Positions 1-6,401 of a stretch of 6,401 bases of DNA are shown one piece after another. The position numbers and the translations under genes are program-made. Positions within the stretch are counted from its first letter, which is position 1. Every line of letters begins with the position of its first letter. The notes beneath the pieces were generated by a model. The model made no database searches. It saw nothing but the letters and a program-made list of their open reading frames with translations, and was not told the origin of the DNA. Origin of the DNA: Prevotella sp. CAG:732 (GTDB lineage: Bacteria; Bacteroidota; Bacteroidia; Bacteroidales; Bacteroidaceae). The stretch lies in NCBI GenBank assembly GCA_000436035.1, contig FR893267.1, positions 3,169 to 9,569 on the forward strand, read 5' to 3'.

Positions 1-56
1 GTAGAGAAAGAAATAATAAACATTATACATTCATTTATTAAAAAAGAGAGAGATTT
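1..56 (+). other. A/T-rich leader of the importer operon
   Basis: This is non-coding sequence directly before the SusC-like gene. It is very A/T-rich and ends in a purine run (aaaaaagagagag, about 40-52) just before the ATG, the kind of A-rich leader Bacteroidota use in place of a strong Shine-Dalgarno sequence. A perfect 7-base inverted repeat, TAATAAA (14-20) and TTTATTA (34-40), is present, but it is all A/T and would be a weak hairpin. No TAnnTTTG promoter element is seen, so the promoter probably lies upstream of the window. Confidence 0.5.
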
Positions 57-3000
57 ATGGAAAAAAGACTCATGACGTTTATCGCAGGCGTTGCTCTTAG
101 TATGGGTAGCGCACTCGCACAAAGTCAAGTTTCCGGTACTGTTGTCTCAGCTGAGGATGGAGAGCCTATCATTGGCGCATCTATCAAGGTGGAAGGAACA
201 AATACCGGTACGGTTACCGACATTGATGGTAACTTCTCTTTGGTGCTTCCTGCTGGAAAGCACACAGTCAAAGTGTCTTACATCGGTATGCAAGACCAGA
301 CTATCGCCCTGAAAGCTGGCAACAACAAAATTTCTTTGACTTCTGATGCCAAGAACCTTGACGAAGTCGTTGTTACCGCTATGGGTATTACTCGTCAAAG
401 CAAGGCTTTGGGATATTCTGCTTCTGTTGTCGGTGGCGAGAAACTTTCTGAATCACGCACAGGCGACATCATGTCTGGTATCGCAGGCAAGGTGGCTGGT
501 GTGCAGATTTCTTCAACTTCTTCCGACCCAGGTGCTTCCAACTCCGTTGTCATCCGTGGTGTAAGTTCCTTGTCTGGAAACAACCAACCTCTTTACGTGA
601 TTGATGGTGTACCATTGTCTAACACATCAACAAGCAGTGAAACCTCAAAACTCGCTGGTGCCAATAGCTTGAACGAAAGCTATGACTTCGGTAATGGTGC
701 CAATGCTGTCAATCCTGATGACGTAGAAAGCATGACCATCTTGAAAGGTGCTGCAGCTACCGCCCTTTATGGTAGCCGCGCTGCCAATGGTGTCATCTTG
801 ATTACTACCAAGAGCGGAAAGAAGCAGAGCAAGGGTATCGGTGTAGAGTACAATGGCGGTATGCAGTTTGAGTCTGTTCTCCGTTTGCCACAGATGCAGA
901 ACCAGTTTGGTATGGGTTGGTATGGCGACAAGACTGACTTGGAGAATGGTTCTTGGGGTCCTGAGTTTGACAACTCAACCTTGCGATATGGTAATGTTTA
1001 CGATTACTCGCAGAAGTACAAGACTTATCGTGCCATCAAGAACAATATGGAGGACTTCTTCGATACAGGTATCCGCTATAACAACAGCGTGTCTTTCAAT
1101 GGTGCTACAGATGCCAGCAACTTCTTCTTGAGCTTGTCTCAGATTCACGATGATGGTATCATTCCTACAGATGCTGATAGCTACAATAAATACACATTCT
1201 CTGGTCGTGCTTCCCACAAGATCAAAAATGTGACATTGAGCATGTCTGCCAACTATGCTTATCAGAAGAACAACTTCGTAAGCACTGGTCAGAAGACGGG
1301 GTCTATGTACAACTGTATCATGCAGACTCCACGTGATATCAGTATCGCAGAAATGAAGAACTTGGACGATCCATTCAATATGCCAGGTTACTATTATACC
1401 CCATACGGCGTAACCAACCCATACTACATCTTGAACAACTACAAGAACGAGTATGAGCAGGAGCGTTTCTATGGCAAGTTGCAGTTGGATTGGGACATCA
1501 TCAAGGACTTGAAGTTCTCTGGTCGTTTTGGCTTGGATACAACAACTGGTCATCACGATACTGGTCAGCCAAATATGTCTAAGCTTTATGCCGATACTCC
1601 TAACTATGAGGATGCTTTGAAATCTCTCACAGGTGAGACTAGCCAGCAGACTGAGCGCACTCGTGAGATTGATATCAACGCCATGTTGAACTACAACCAT
1701 AAGTTTATCGACAAGTTGGATGTCAGCGCAACATTGGGTCTCAACGGCAATGAGCGTAGATACAATTATTTCTATGCAGAAGTTACGAACTTGACGATCC
1801 CTAATTTCTTCAACTTGACCAACTCTTCAGAGAAGCCAACAATTGACCAGTATAAACAGTTGCGCCGATTGATGGGTGCATATGGTCAGATTGACTTAGG
1901 ATGGGACGACTGGGCATACCTCACATTCACAGCTCGTAACGACTGGTCATCTACACTTCCAAAGGGCAACCGTTCTTTCTTCTATCCTGGTGTAACAGGT
2001 AGTTTCATCTTCTCTAAGTTCTTGAGTCCTGAAGCTCAGAAGATTATCACCTTCGGTAAGGTACGTGCAGCTTGGGGTAAGACTGGTAATGATGCCGATG
2101 TATATATGACCTCTTCTGTATATAAACAAGGCGCTGCTAATACATCTGGTTGGGGAACAAGTCAATTCCCATTTACCAAAGGTAATTACAATGCCTATAG
2201 TGTAGGTAACATCTTGGGTAGTCCTACCTTGAGCCCTGAGATGACAAGCGAGTTTGAGCTTGGTTTGAACATGGCATTCTTCCAGAACCGTGTATCATTC
2301 GATGCTTCTTACTATAACAGAGTATCTGATAAGCAGATTTTCTCGTTGGATATGGATCCTGCTTCCGGATACACAGCGCAGAACATAAACCTCGGTAAAA
2401 TACGCAACCGTGGTATTGAACTTTTGGTAAATGTCACCCCAGTTAAGACTAGAGATTTCAAATGGGATCTCTCTTGGAACTGGACATTGAACCGCAGTAA
2501 GGTGATTTCACTTCCTGAGCAGTTGGGTGGCGAGTCTCTCATCTATGGTTTGACTGGTGGAACAGGTCTTTACGCCATCGTTGGTGAGGAGCTTGGCGTA
2601 TTCAAGGCTTATACTTCTCAACGTGATTCAGAGGGGCATATTATCGTAGAGCCTGTAGATGAAAAGACTGGTAAATCATCAGGTCTTCCTGCAAAAACCA
2701 CAGAGCAGAAAATCGTGGGTAGCATGAACAGCAAGTATCAAATGGGTATTGGCAATACATTCTCTTATAAGGGTGTTAGTTTGTCATTCGATTTCGATAT
2801 TCGTAAGGGTGGCTTGATGTATTCTCGCACAAAAGACGTAAGTTACTTCGTTGGTAATGCCATTCAGACGGCATACAATAGTCGTCATCCATTCATTGTG
2901 CCAAACTCTGTTATCCAAACAGGAACAGACGCTTATGGCAATCCTGTTTATGGTGAGAACACATGGGCTTTGGATGCGACAAACCTCTACAACTATTGGA

Positions 3001-3293
3001 ACAATGGTGGAGATGACTATGACGCAGGATTCTTGGTGGACAAGAGCTACGTCAAGCTCCGTTCTGTTGTGCTCTCTTGGGATCTTCCTAAGGCTTGGCT
3101 AGCCAAGACCTTCTTGACAGGTGTCAAGGTGTCTCTCTATGGTAACAACTTGTTCCTCTGGACACCATCCAGCAACACCTTCATCGACCCAGAGTCAACC
3201 TCTTTCGGTAACGACTTGGCAGGTAACTATGGTGAGTATTCAGCCAACCCAAGTTCTAGAAAGATTGGTTTCAACGTATCAGTTAAATTCTAA
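57..3293 (+). CDS. SusC/RagA-family TonB-dependent outer-membrane transporter
   Basis: A 1078-residue outer-membrane barrel that should import a ligand into the periplasm with TonB-ExbBD energy, capped by the SusD-like partner encoded next. A Sec signal peptide is seen at residues 1-21 (KR, hydrophobic core, cleavage after A-L-A before Q22). Residues 23-100 look like a CarboxypepD_reg-like beta domain (SGTVVSAEDGEPIIGASI, TDIDGNFSL). The TonB box is DEVVVTAMG (102-110). The plug carries the SusC/RagA signature: VVIRGVSSL (164-172), PLYVIDGVP (178-186), ILKGAAATALYGSRAANGV (228-246). The barrel includes the family segment SPTLSPEMTSEFELGL near 722-737, and the protein ends in a terminal Phe (NVSVKF), as expected for BAM-dependent folding. 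Length is usual for the family. There is no STN domain. The ATG at 57 is preferred over M6 because it keeps the KR n-region. Stops are tandem (TAA TAA). The substrate cannot be read from this protein alone; context favours peptides. Confidence 0.96.
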   Translation: MEKRLMTFIAGVALSMGSALAQSQVSGTVVSAEDGEPIIGASIKVEGTNTGTVTDIDGNFSLVLPAGKHTVKVSYIGMQDQTIALKAGNNKISLTSDAKNLDEVVVTAMGITRQSKALGYSASVVGGEKLSESRTGDIMSGIAGKVAGVQISSTSSDPGASNSVVIRGVSSLSGNNQPLYVIDGVPLSNTSTSSETSKLAGANSLNESYDFGNGANAVNPDDVESMTILKGAAATALYGSRAANGVILITTKSGKKQSKGIGVEYNGGMQFESVLRLPQMQNQFGMGWYGDKTDLENGSWGPEFDNSTLRYGNVYDYSQKYKTYRAIKNNMEDFFDTGIRYNNSVSFNGATDASNFFLSLSQIHDDGIIPTDADSYNKYTFSGRASHKIKNVTLSMSANYAYQKNNFVSTGQKTGSMYNCIMQTPRDISIAEMKNLDDPFNMPGYYYTPYGVTNPYYILNNYKNEYEQERFYGKLQLDWDIIKDLKFSGRFGLDTTTGHHDTGQPNMSKLYADTPNYEDALKSLTGETSQQTERTREIDINAMLNYNHKFIDKLDVSATLGLNGNERRYNYFYAEVTNLTIPNFFNLTNSSEKPTIDQYKQLRRLMGAYGQIDLGWDDWAYLTFTARNDWSSTLPKGNRSFFYPGVTGSFIFSKFLSPEAQKIITFGKVRAAWGKTGNDADVYMTSSVYKQGAANTSGWGTSQFPFTKGNYNAYSVGNILGSPTLSPEMTSEFELGLNMAFFQNRVSFDASYYNRVSDKQIFSLDMDPASGYTAQNINLGKIRNRGIELLVNVTPVKTRDFKWDLSWNWTLNRSKVISLPEQLGGESLIYGLTGGTGLYAIVGEELGVFKAYTSQRDSEGHIIVEPVDEKTGKSSGLPAKTTEQKIVGSMNSKYQMGIGNTFSYKGVSLSFDFDIRKGGLMYSRTKDVSYFVGNAIQTAYNSRHPFIVPNSVIQTGTDAYGNPVYGENTWALDATNLYNYWNNGGDDYDAGFLVDKSYVKLRSVVLSWDLPKAWLAKTFLTGVKVSLYGNNLFLWTPSSNTFIDPESTSFGNDLAGNYGEYSANPSSRKIGFNVSVKF

Positions 3294-3307
3294 TAAGATC
3301 GTAAAGT

Positions 3308-4801
3308 ATGAAAAAACTATTATTATATAGCGCAGCTTGCCTCTTGGCTCTTTCCAGTTGCGATATGGATATCAATGACGACCCAAACTATCCAGACAAT
3401 GGTGATGTTACCCCTACTTTGATATTCCCTTCTGTGGAGAATGCCTTGGCTGCAGTTCCTGGTGATGCGATGTTCACTAACGCAGGATTCTTTGTGCAGT
3501 ATTTCGAGCAGCGCCCAGAGTCTAATCAGTATAATACACAAGCAGAACTTCACTTCGATGAATCTTCTAGCTTGTTCGACCGTTGCTACAGATCTATCTA
3601 TGCTGGTGCCATGATGGACATCAAGGACATCGAGGGTAAAACTACCGACAAGGCTGACCTCTTTGTATGCAAAGTGATGACAGCTTTGGGTATGCAGTAT
3701 ATGGTGGATGCTTGCGGTGATGCTCCTTACACAGAAATGTGCCAAGGCAATGCCAATCCTACTCCAAAGTGGGATGAGGGTCAAACTGTATATACTGGTG
3801 TTTTGAATGCGATGGATGAAGCCGAGGCTGCCATCCCTGAGACAGCTACGATGATTACGATGACGGATCCAATGTTTAATCAGAATTTGGATGCTTGGAA
3901 GCGTTTCGCAAATGGGCTTCGCTTACGTATGTATATGCGTTTGATTGATGCAGGTGTAGATGTTGCCAACTATACAGCTAAGGCTAAGGCCATTGTCGCC
4001 AGTGGTGAACTTCCTAAGTCTGATGTCACATTTGATGTGTATTCTAATGCAGAAGGCCAGTACAATCCTTGGTATGCTTCATATTTCGCCTTATCTACCA
4101 ATAACTTCTGTGCAGCTTATCCTATCGTCTCTTACTATAATGCAACTGACGACCCTCGTATAGGTTATGCAATGGATGTAGCTTCTGCAACTGATACATA
4201 CGTAGGTCAGATTCCTGGATCGAAGACTCTTTATAAAGGCTGGTCTGGCAAAGATTGGAAAAATAAGAATGTCAGTACCATCAAGGTGGCTCAGGCCATG
4301 AGTATGCCAATCTACTTGATGACATTGAGCGAGGTAGAGTTCTTGAAGGCTGAGGTAGAGCTTCGTTTCAACGACAATACAGCAGCTGCCAAGGCTGCCT
4401 ATGAGACAGCCGTGAAAGCCGATTTCACCTCACGTGGTATTACTGGAGCAGATGCCTTCCTTGCCGGAGTTAGGGTTAATTTTGATGACCAGGCTACCAA
4501 GGAAGCTAAGCTGAAGTTGATTTACATGCAGAAATGGACAGCTTTCTTCTTCCGTAACCACATGGAGGCTTGGTCTGAGCAGCGTCGTACCGATGTACCA
4601 GCTCTTTCTGAGGCTACCGCTCAGGATGTTTACAACGGCTCAACCAAGTATTCTGCTGGCGACTTGATCAATCCTGGCTTGAATTACTATGGACAAGGTA
4701 ATGTATGCAAGCGTATGCCTTACCCAGACAATGCTCGTAAGTATAACAAGAATACTCCAGCTGTCAAAACATTGGCAGACCCTATCTTCTGGGATAAATA
4801 A
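3308..4801 (+). CDS. SusD-like (RagB-type) surface nutrient-binding lipoprotein
   Basis: A 497-residue lipoprotein that should form the hinged lid over the SusC-like barrel and capture ligand at the cell surface. The signal peptide ends in the lipobox L15-S-S-C18, with C18 as the lipidated residue. It is followed by the acidic stretch DMDINDDPN, where DDPN is typical of the SusD-like_2 branch. Family landmarks visible are DACGDAPYTE (134-143, the SusD 'GD-PY' motif), the TPR-type helix WKRFANGLRLRMYMRLI (197-213), the helix LSEVEFLKAEVELR, and the C-terminal RMPYPDNARKYNKN with a final IFWDK. The gene begins 14 bases after the SusC-like stop, so the two are surely co-transcribed and made as a pair. 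Length is normal and the frame is intact. I assign it to the PF12771-like subgroup from the N-terminus, from memory. This branch differs from the starch-binding SusD, and its ligand is not predictable from sequence by eye. Confidence 0.93.
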   Translation: MKKLLLYSAACLLALSSCDMDINDDPNYPDNGDVTPTLIFPSVENALAAVPGDAMFTNAGFFVQYFEQRPESNQYNTQAELHFDESSSLFDRCYRSIYAGAMMDIKDIEGKTTDKADLFVCKVMTALGMQYMVDACGDAPYTEMCQGNANPTPKWDEGQTVYTGVLNAMDEAEAAIPETATMITMTDPMFNQNLDAWKRFANGLRLRMYMRLIDAGVDVANYTAKAKAIVASGELPKSDVTFDVYSNAEGQYNPWYASYFALSTNNFCAAYPIVSYYNATDDPRIGYAMDVASATDTYVGQIPGSKTLYKGWSGKDWKNKNVSTIKVAQAMSMPIYLMTLSEVEFLKAEVELRFNDNTAAAKAAYETAVKADFTSRGITGADAFLAGVRVNFDDQATKEAKLKLIYMQKWTAFFFRNHMEAWSEQRRTDVPALSEATAQDVYNGSTKYSAGDLINPGLNYYGQGNVCKRMPYPDNARKYNKNTPAVKTLADPIFWDK

Positions 4802-4802
4802 T

Positions 4803-4817
4803 TCACCAGAAAGGTGA
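4803..4817 (+). other. Small hairpin in the gap after the SusD-like gene
   Basis: TCACC (4803-4807), loop AGAAA, and GGTGA (4813-4817) form a perfect 5-base-pair stem starting directly after the SusD-like stop codon. No T-tract follows, so it is not a normal terminator. It could stabilise the 3' end of the susCD part of the message or mark an RNA processing point that sets a lower level for the two downstream lipoproteins. This role is inferred; a stem this short may also be chance. Confidence 0.35.
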
Positions 4818-4846
4818 TATTCATTAATTCATAAAGAACATAGAAT

Positions 4847-5554
4847 ATGAAAAAAATATTGTTTTATACCTTGTTGTTCTGCCTAGCCTCTGTCGGATTT
4901 ACCTCATGTAGCGATGACGAGGAGTTGACAGACTCCAAGATTACTTATTATCCAGAAATGGAAATACAAGGTGACAAGTTTACAATTCTTCCTATCGGAA
5001 CGCCATATGTCGATAAAGGGTGCAAGGGTACTTTGCAAGGTGAGGACTGCACCTCCAGCCTGATCACTGAAGGTGTGGAAGATGTGGATTATAATAAAGC
5101 AGGCTTGTATTATGTTACCTATTCTCACATCAACAAGGATGGTTACCTCACAAGTGTAAAAAGAACAGTAGCTGTCTGCGACCCTTCCATTACGACTAAT
5201 ATTGAGGGTAAATATAAGGTTCAAAGCGGAAGTTATAGAGATAGTGGATCGGCACAAGAGGAGTATGCCAAGTATTCTGTCACTATAGAGAAAGCCGCCC
5301 CAGGTCTTTTCTATATAAGCGACTTCTTTGGCGGATATTATGATCAAGGTAGAGGATATGGCTCAACTACAGCTATGACAGGATATATCCAACTTATGGC
5401 GGATAACAGTATTAAGCTTTTGTCTAGTCATGTAAAAAATTGGGATGATTCTCTTGATAGCTTCGAGAATGGAAAGTATGACCCTGCAACAGGTGAAATC
5501 TCTTTTGATGCAGCTTATGCAGGTCAGATGACATTCCACGTTATCTTAAAGTAA
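4847..5554 (+). CDS. Two-domain surface lipoprotein, DUF5011/DUF5012-like (BT_2262-type)
   Basis: A 235-residue lipoprotein. The signal peptide (MKKILFYTLLFCLASVG) leads to lipobox F-T-S-C21. The mature start CSDDEE resembles the Bacteroidota lipoprotein export signal that sends proteins to the outer surface. Residues about 30-111 look like the Ig-like DUF5011 fold: a G-TPYVDKGCKGTLQGED segment, then VDYNKAGLYYVTYSHINKDG (80-99) and the closing strand VKRTVAVCDP (104-113). Residues about 114-235 begin IEGKYKVQSGSYRD and are rich in Gly, Tyr and beta-type segments (FYISDFFGGYYDQGRGYG). They match my memory of DUF5012, the C-terminal domain of the BT_2262 family. The gene lies 45 bases after the SusD-like gene and is likely an accessory subunit riding on the SusCD complex. 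The biochemical role is unknown. Family assignment is by remembered pattern and not by a search. Confidence 0.8.
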   Translation: MKKILFYTLLFCLASVGFTSCSDDEELTDSKITYYPEMEIQGDKFTILPIGTPYVDKGCKGTLQGEDCTSSLITEGVEDVDYNKAGLYYVTYSHINKDGYLTSVKRTVAVCDPSITTNIEGKYKVQSGSYRDSGSAQEEYAKYSVTIEKAAPGLFYISDFFGGYYDQGRGYGSTTAMTGYIQLMADNSIKLLSSHVKNWDDSLDSFENGKYDPATGEISFDAAYAGQMTFHVILK

Positions 5555-5577
5555 AACATAAATAATTGAATAGAATT

Positions 5578-6093
5578 ATGAAGAAATATATTTCAATGTT
5601 TTTGGTTGCCTTGGTTGGTATGTTCACATTTGTGTCTTGTGATCCAGAAACCGATGAAAAGGCAGGCGGCACAGCCGTTGAAAAAATGGCAGGGCTATGG
5701 GTCGTTACTGTGGATGCTGTGGACGAGGATGGCAATGTCATCAGCAAGAATCTTCTTGGCGAATTCAACGTCAATACATACAATACAGCAGCTAATGATG
5801 CGGACAAAATGTGGTTGGATGATGGTGGTAAGTTTTATAATGTCAAGATGAAGGTCAATGTCACAGACTATAAGAATGGCAAGTTTGAGGCAATCCCTAA
5901 CACCAGCTACAATCCTGCAGATGATACAGCTGGCAATGTAGAGTTCTTGAAAGGTCAAGTACTTTATAGTCAGGGCAAGAACCTTCATGGTGCTCCTGTT
6001 GACAGCATTTGCTATACCGTCAAGTTTGACGATGATGAGGATGGCTTGATTTATCGTGTGTCAGGCAAGCGTTATTCTGGCTTCACAGAGTAA
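5578..6093 (+). CDS. Small lipid-binding/calycin-like surface lipoprotein (BT_2261-type)
   Basis: A 171-residue lipoprotein, last gene of the operon. The signal peptide MKKYISMFLVALVGMFTF leads to F-V-S-C21, and the mature start CDPETDE is acidic, fitting surface export. The rest fits the Bacteroidota 'lipid-binding putative hydrolase' family (PF12888-like): MAGLWVVTVDAVDEDG (37-52), TYNTAANDADKMWLDDGG (67-84), DSICYTVKFDDDEDG (142-156), and the ending VSGKRYSGF. These suggest a small beta-barrel. Hydrolase or lipid-binding activity has not to my knowledge been shown, and I see no catalytic triad. A TTG at 5566 in the same frame would add four residues (MNRI). The ATG at 5578 is the better start because it gives the usual MKK n-region after an A/T-rich leader. 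It follows the previous stop by 23 bases and so is co-transcribed. It is likely an accessory part of the importer, as its neighbour is. Confidence 0.82.
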   Translation: MKKYISMFLVALVGMFTFVSCDPETDEKAGGTAVEKMAGLWVVTVDAVDEDGNVISKNLLGEFNVNTYNTAANDADKMWLDDGGKFYNVKMKVNVTDYKNGKFEAIPNTSYNPADDTAGNVEFLKGQVLYSQGKNLHGAPVDSICYTVKFDDDEDGLIYRVSGKRYSGFTE

Positions 6094-6113
6094 TCCTCAT
6101 ACATATATATTAT

Positions 6114-6172
6114 AAAAGGTGTGTCCATCCGTCGCTCTTCTTCGAGCACAGTGGACACACCTTTTTGTTTTT
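6114..6172 (+). terminator. Rho-independent terminator of the importer operon
   Basis: AAAAGGTGTGTCCA (6114-6127) and TGGACACACCTTTT (6152-6165) form a perfect 14-base-pair stem, followed by a T-rich tail (TTTTTGTTTTTATTTTT from 6162). The 24-base loop holds a second small stem, GCTC (6134-6137) with GAGC (6144-6147). It lies 20 bases after the last lipoprotein stop and separates the operon from the next gene, which has its own promoter. Confidence 0.93.
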
Positions 6173-6218
6173 ATTTTTCTCTCTTAACCTCCAAAATTAT
6201 AAAAACTTCTCTCATTCC

Positions 6219-6249
6219 TTGCATCACTCAAAAGAAAAGCGTATCTTTG
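6219..6249 (+). promoter_or_regulatory. Bacteroidota sigma-ABfr-type promoter for the gene at 6292
   Basis: TATCTTTG (6242-6249) matches the -7 consensus TAnnTTTG exactly. A TTG (6219-6221) lies 20 bases before it and fits the -33 element. Transcription should start a few bases after 6249, giving a leader of roughly 35 bases before the ATG at 6292. The match is direct; use in the cell is inferred. Confidence 0.8.
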
Positions 6250-6291
6250 CAGCGGAAATAGTGAGTTTCTAAATATTAATATCAGAGGCTT

Positions 6292-6401
6292 ATGGAAAAT
6301 CAAAGAATTTCATCAGAGGCGTTGTTGTCCAATCACAACGATATGACTTCTTTTCGCTATGGTGATTGCAATATCAGATTTCGTTCCCCCAAGAATCTCC
6401 A
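6292..6401 (+). CDS. Start of an unrecognised gene, cut by the window end
   Basis: An open frame from ATG 6292 to the end of the window gives 36 complete codons: MENQRISSEALLSNHNDM, then TSFRYGDCNIRFRSPKNL. The start is supported by the promoter upstream, an A/T-rich leader, and AGAGG (6284-6288), although that is only 3 bases from the ATG and is a poor Shine-Dalgarno. There is no signal peptide or membrane segment, so the product is probably cytoplasmic. A second in-frame ATG (codon 18, at 6343) is an alternative start. The terminator before it and its own promoter show it is not part of the importer operon. I do not recognise the family and assign no function. Confidence 0.65.
   Translation, partial: MENQRISSEALLSNHNDMTSFRYGDCNIRFRSPKNL

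Noticed and set aside
14..40. TAATAAA/TTTATTA inverted repeat in the leader as a riboswitch or operator
   Set aside because: It is made only of A/T bases in an A/T-rich leader, so chance is likely, and no known riboswitch features are present.
325..342. TTTCTTTG inside the SusC-like gene as an internal promoter
   Set aside because: It misses the conserved A of TAnnTTTG and lies in coding sequence without a gene start after it.
975..1700. A 241-codon open frame on the minus strand inside the SusC-like gene
   Set aside because: It is antisense to a strongly supported transporter gene, has no family-like motifs or promoter, and arises from codon bias on the other strand.
3323..3784. A 153-codon minus-strand open frame across the start of the SusD-like gene
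   Set aside because: It lies wholly within a well-supported lipoprotein gene and its translation looks like no protein family.
5566..5577. TTG at 5566 as the start of the last lipoprotein
   Set aside because: It would put MNRI before a standard MKK signal peptide. The ATG at 5578 is a better codon and gives a normal n-region.
6091..6291. A possible small gene or small RNA between the operon and the next gene
   Set aside because: The stretch is fully explained by the terminator, the promoter and short spacers; no small open frame with a supported start was seen.

Overview
The window is a piece of a Bacteroidota chromosome. The base composition, A-rich leaders before ATG AAA AAA starts, a TAnnTTTG-type -7 promoter element, and SusC/SusD proteins with Cys-Asp/Ser-Asp-rich lipoprotein signals all point there. 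A gut or oral Prevotella/Segatella-type organism is my best guess, but the genus is inferred from general style only.

All genes read on the + strand. Positions 57-6093 hold a tight four-gene operon for an outer-membrane nutrient importer: a SusC/RagA-type TonB-dependent transporter (57-3293), a SusD-like surface lipoprotein (3308-4801), a two-domain lipoprotein that looks like DUF5011 + DUF5012 (4847-5554), and a small lipoprotein of the lipid-binding/calycin-like type (5578-6093). The gaps are 14, 45 and 23 bases. A small hairpin lies in the 45-base gap. A strong rho-independent terminator (6114-6172) closes the operon. The operon promoter is not in the window, since only 56 bases of leader are present.

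A Bacteroidota promoter (6219-6249) then drives an unrelated gene that starts at 6292 and runs off the window end; only its first 36 codons are visible and I do not recognise it.

Together the first two proteins should form the barrel-plus-lid ('pedal bin') importer: SusD binds the ligand at the surface and SusC passes it to the periplasm using TonB energy. The two extra lipoproteins probably sit on the same complex. The gene order and families match my memory of Bacteroides thetaiotaomicron BT2264-BT2263-BT2262-BT2261, whose SusCD core was crystallised with bound peptides. No glycoside hydrolase, polysaccharide lyase, sulfatase or regulator gene is visible, so oligopeptide uptake is a reasonable but unproven hypothesis. 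I see no mobile element, CRISPR array, tRNA or rRNA, and no clear sign of a wholly new system.
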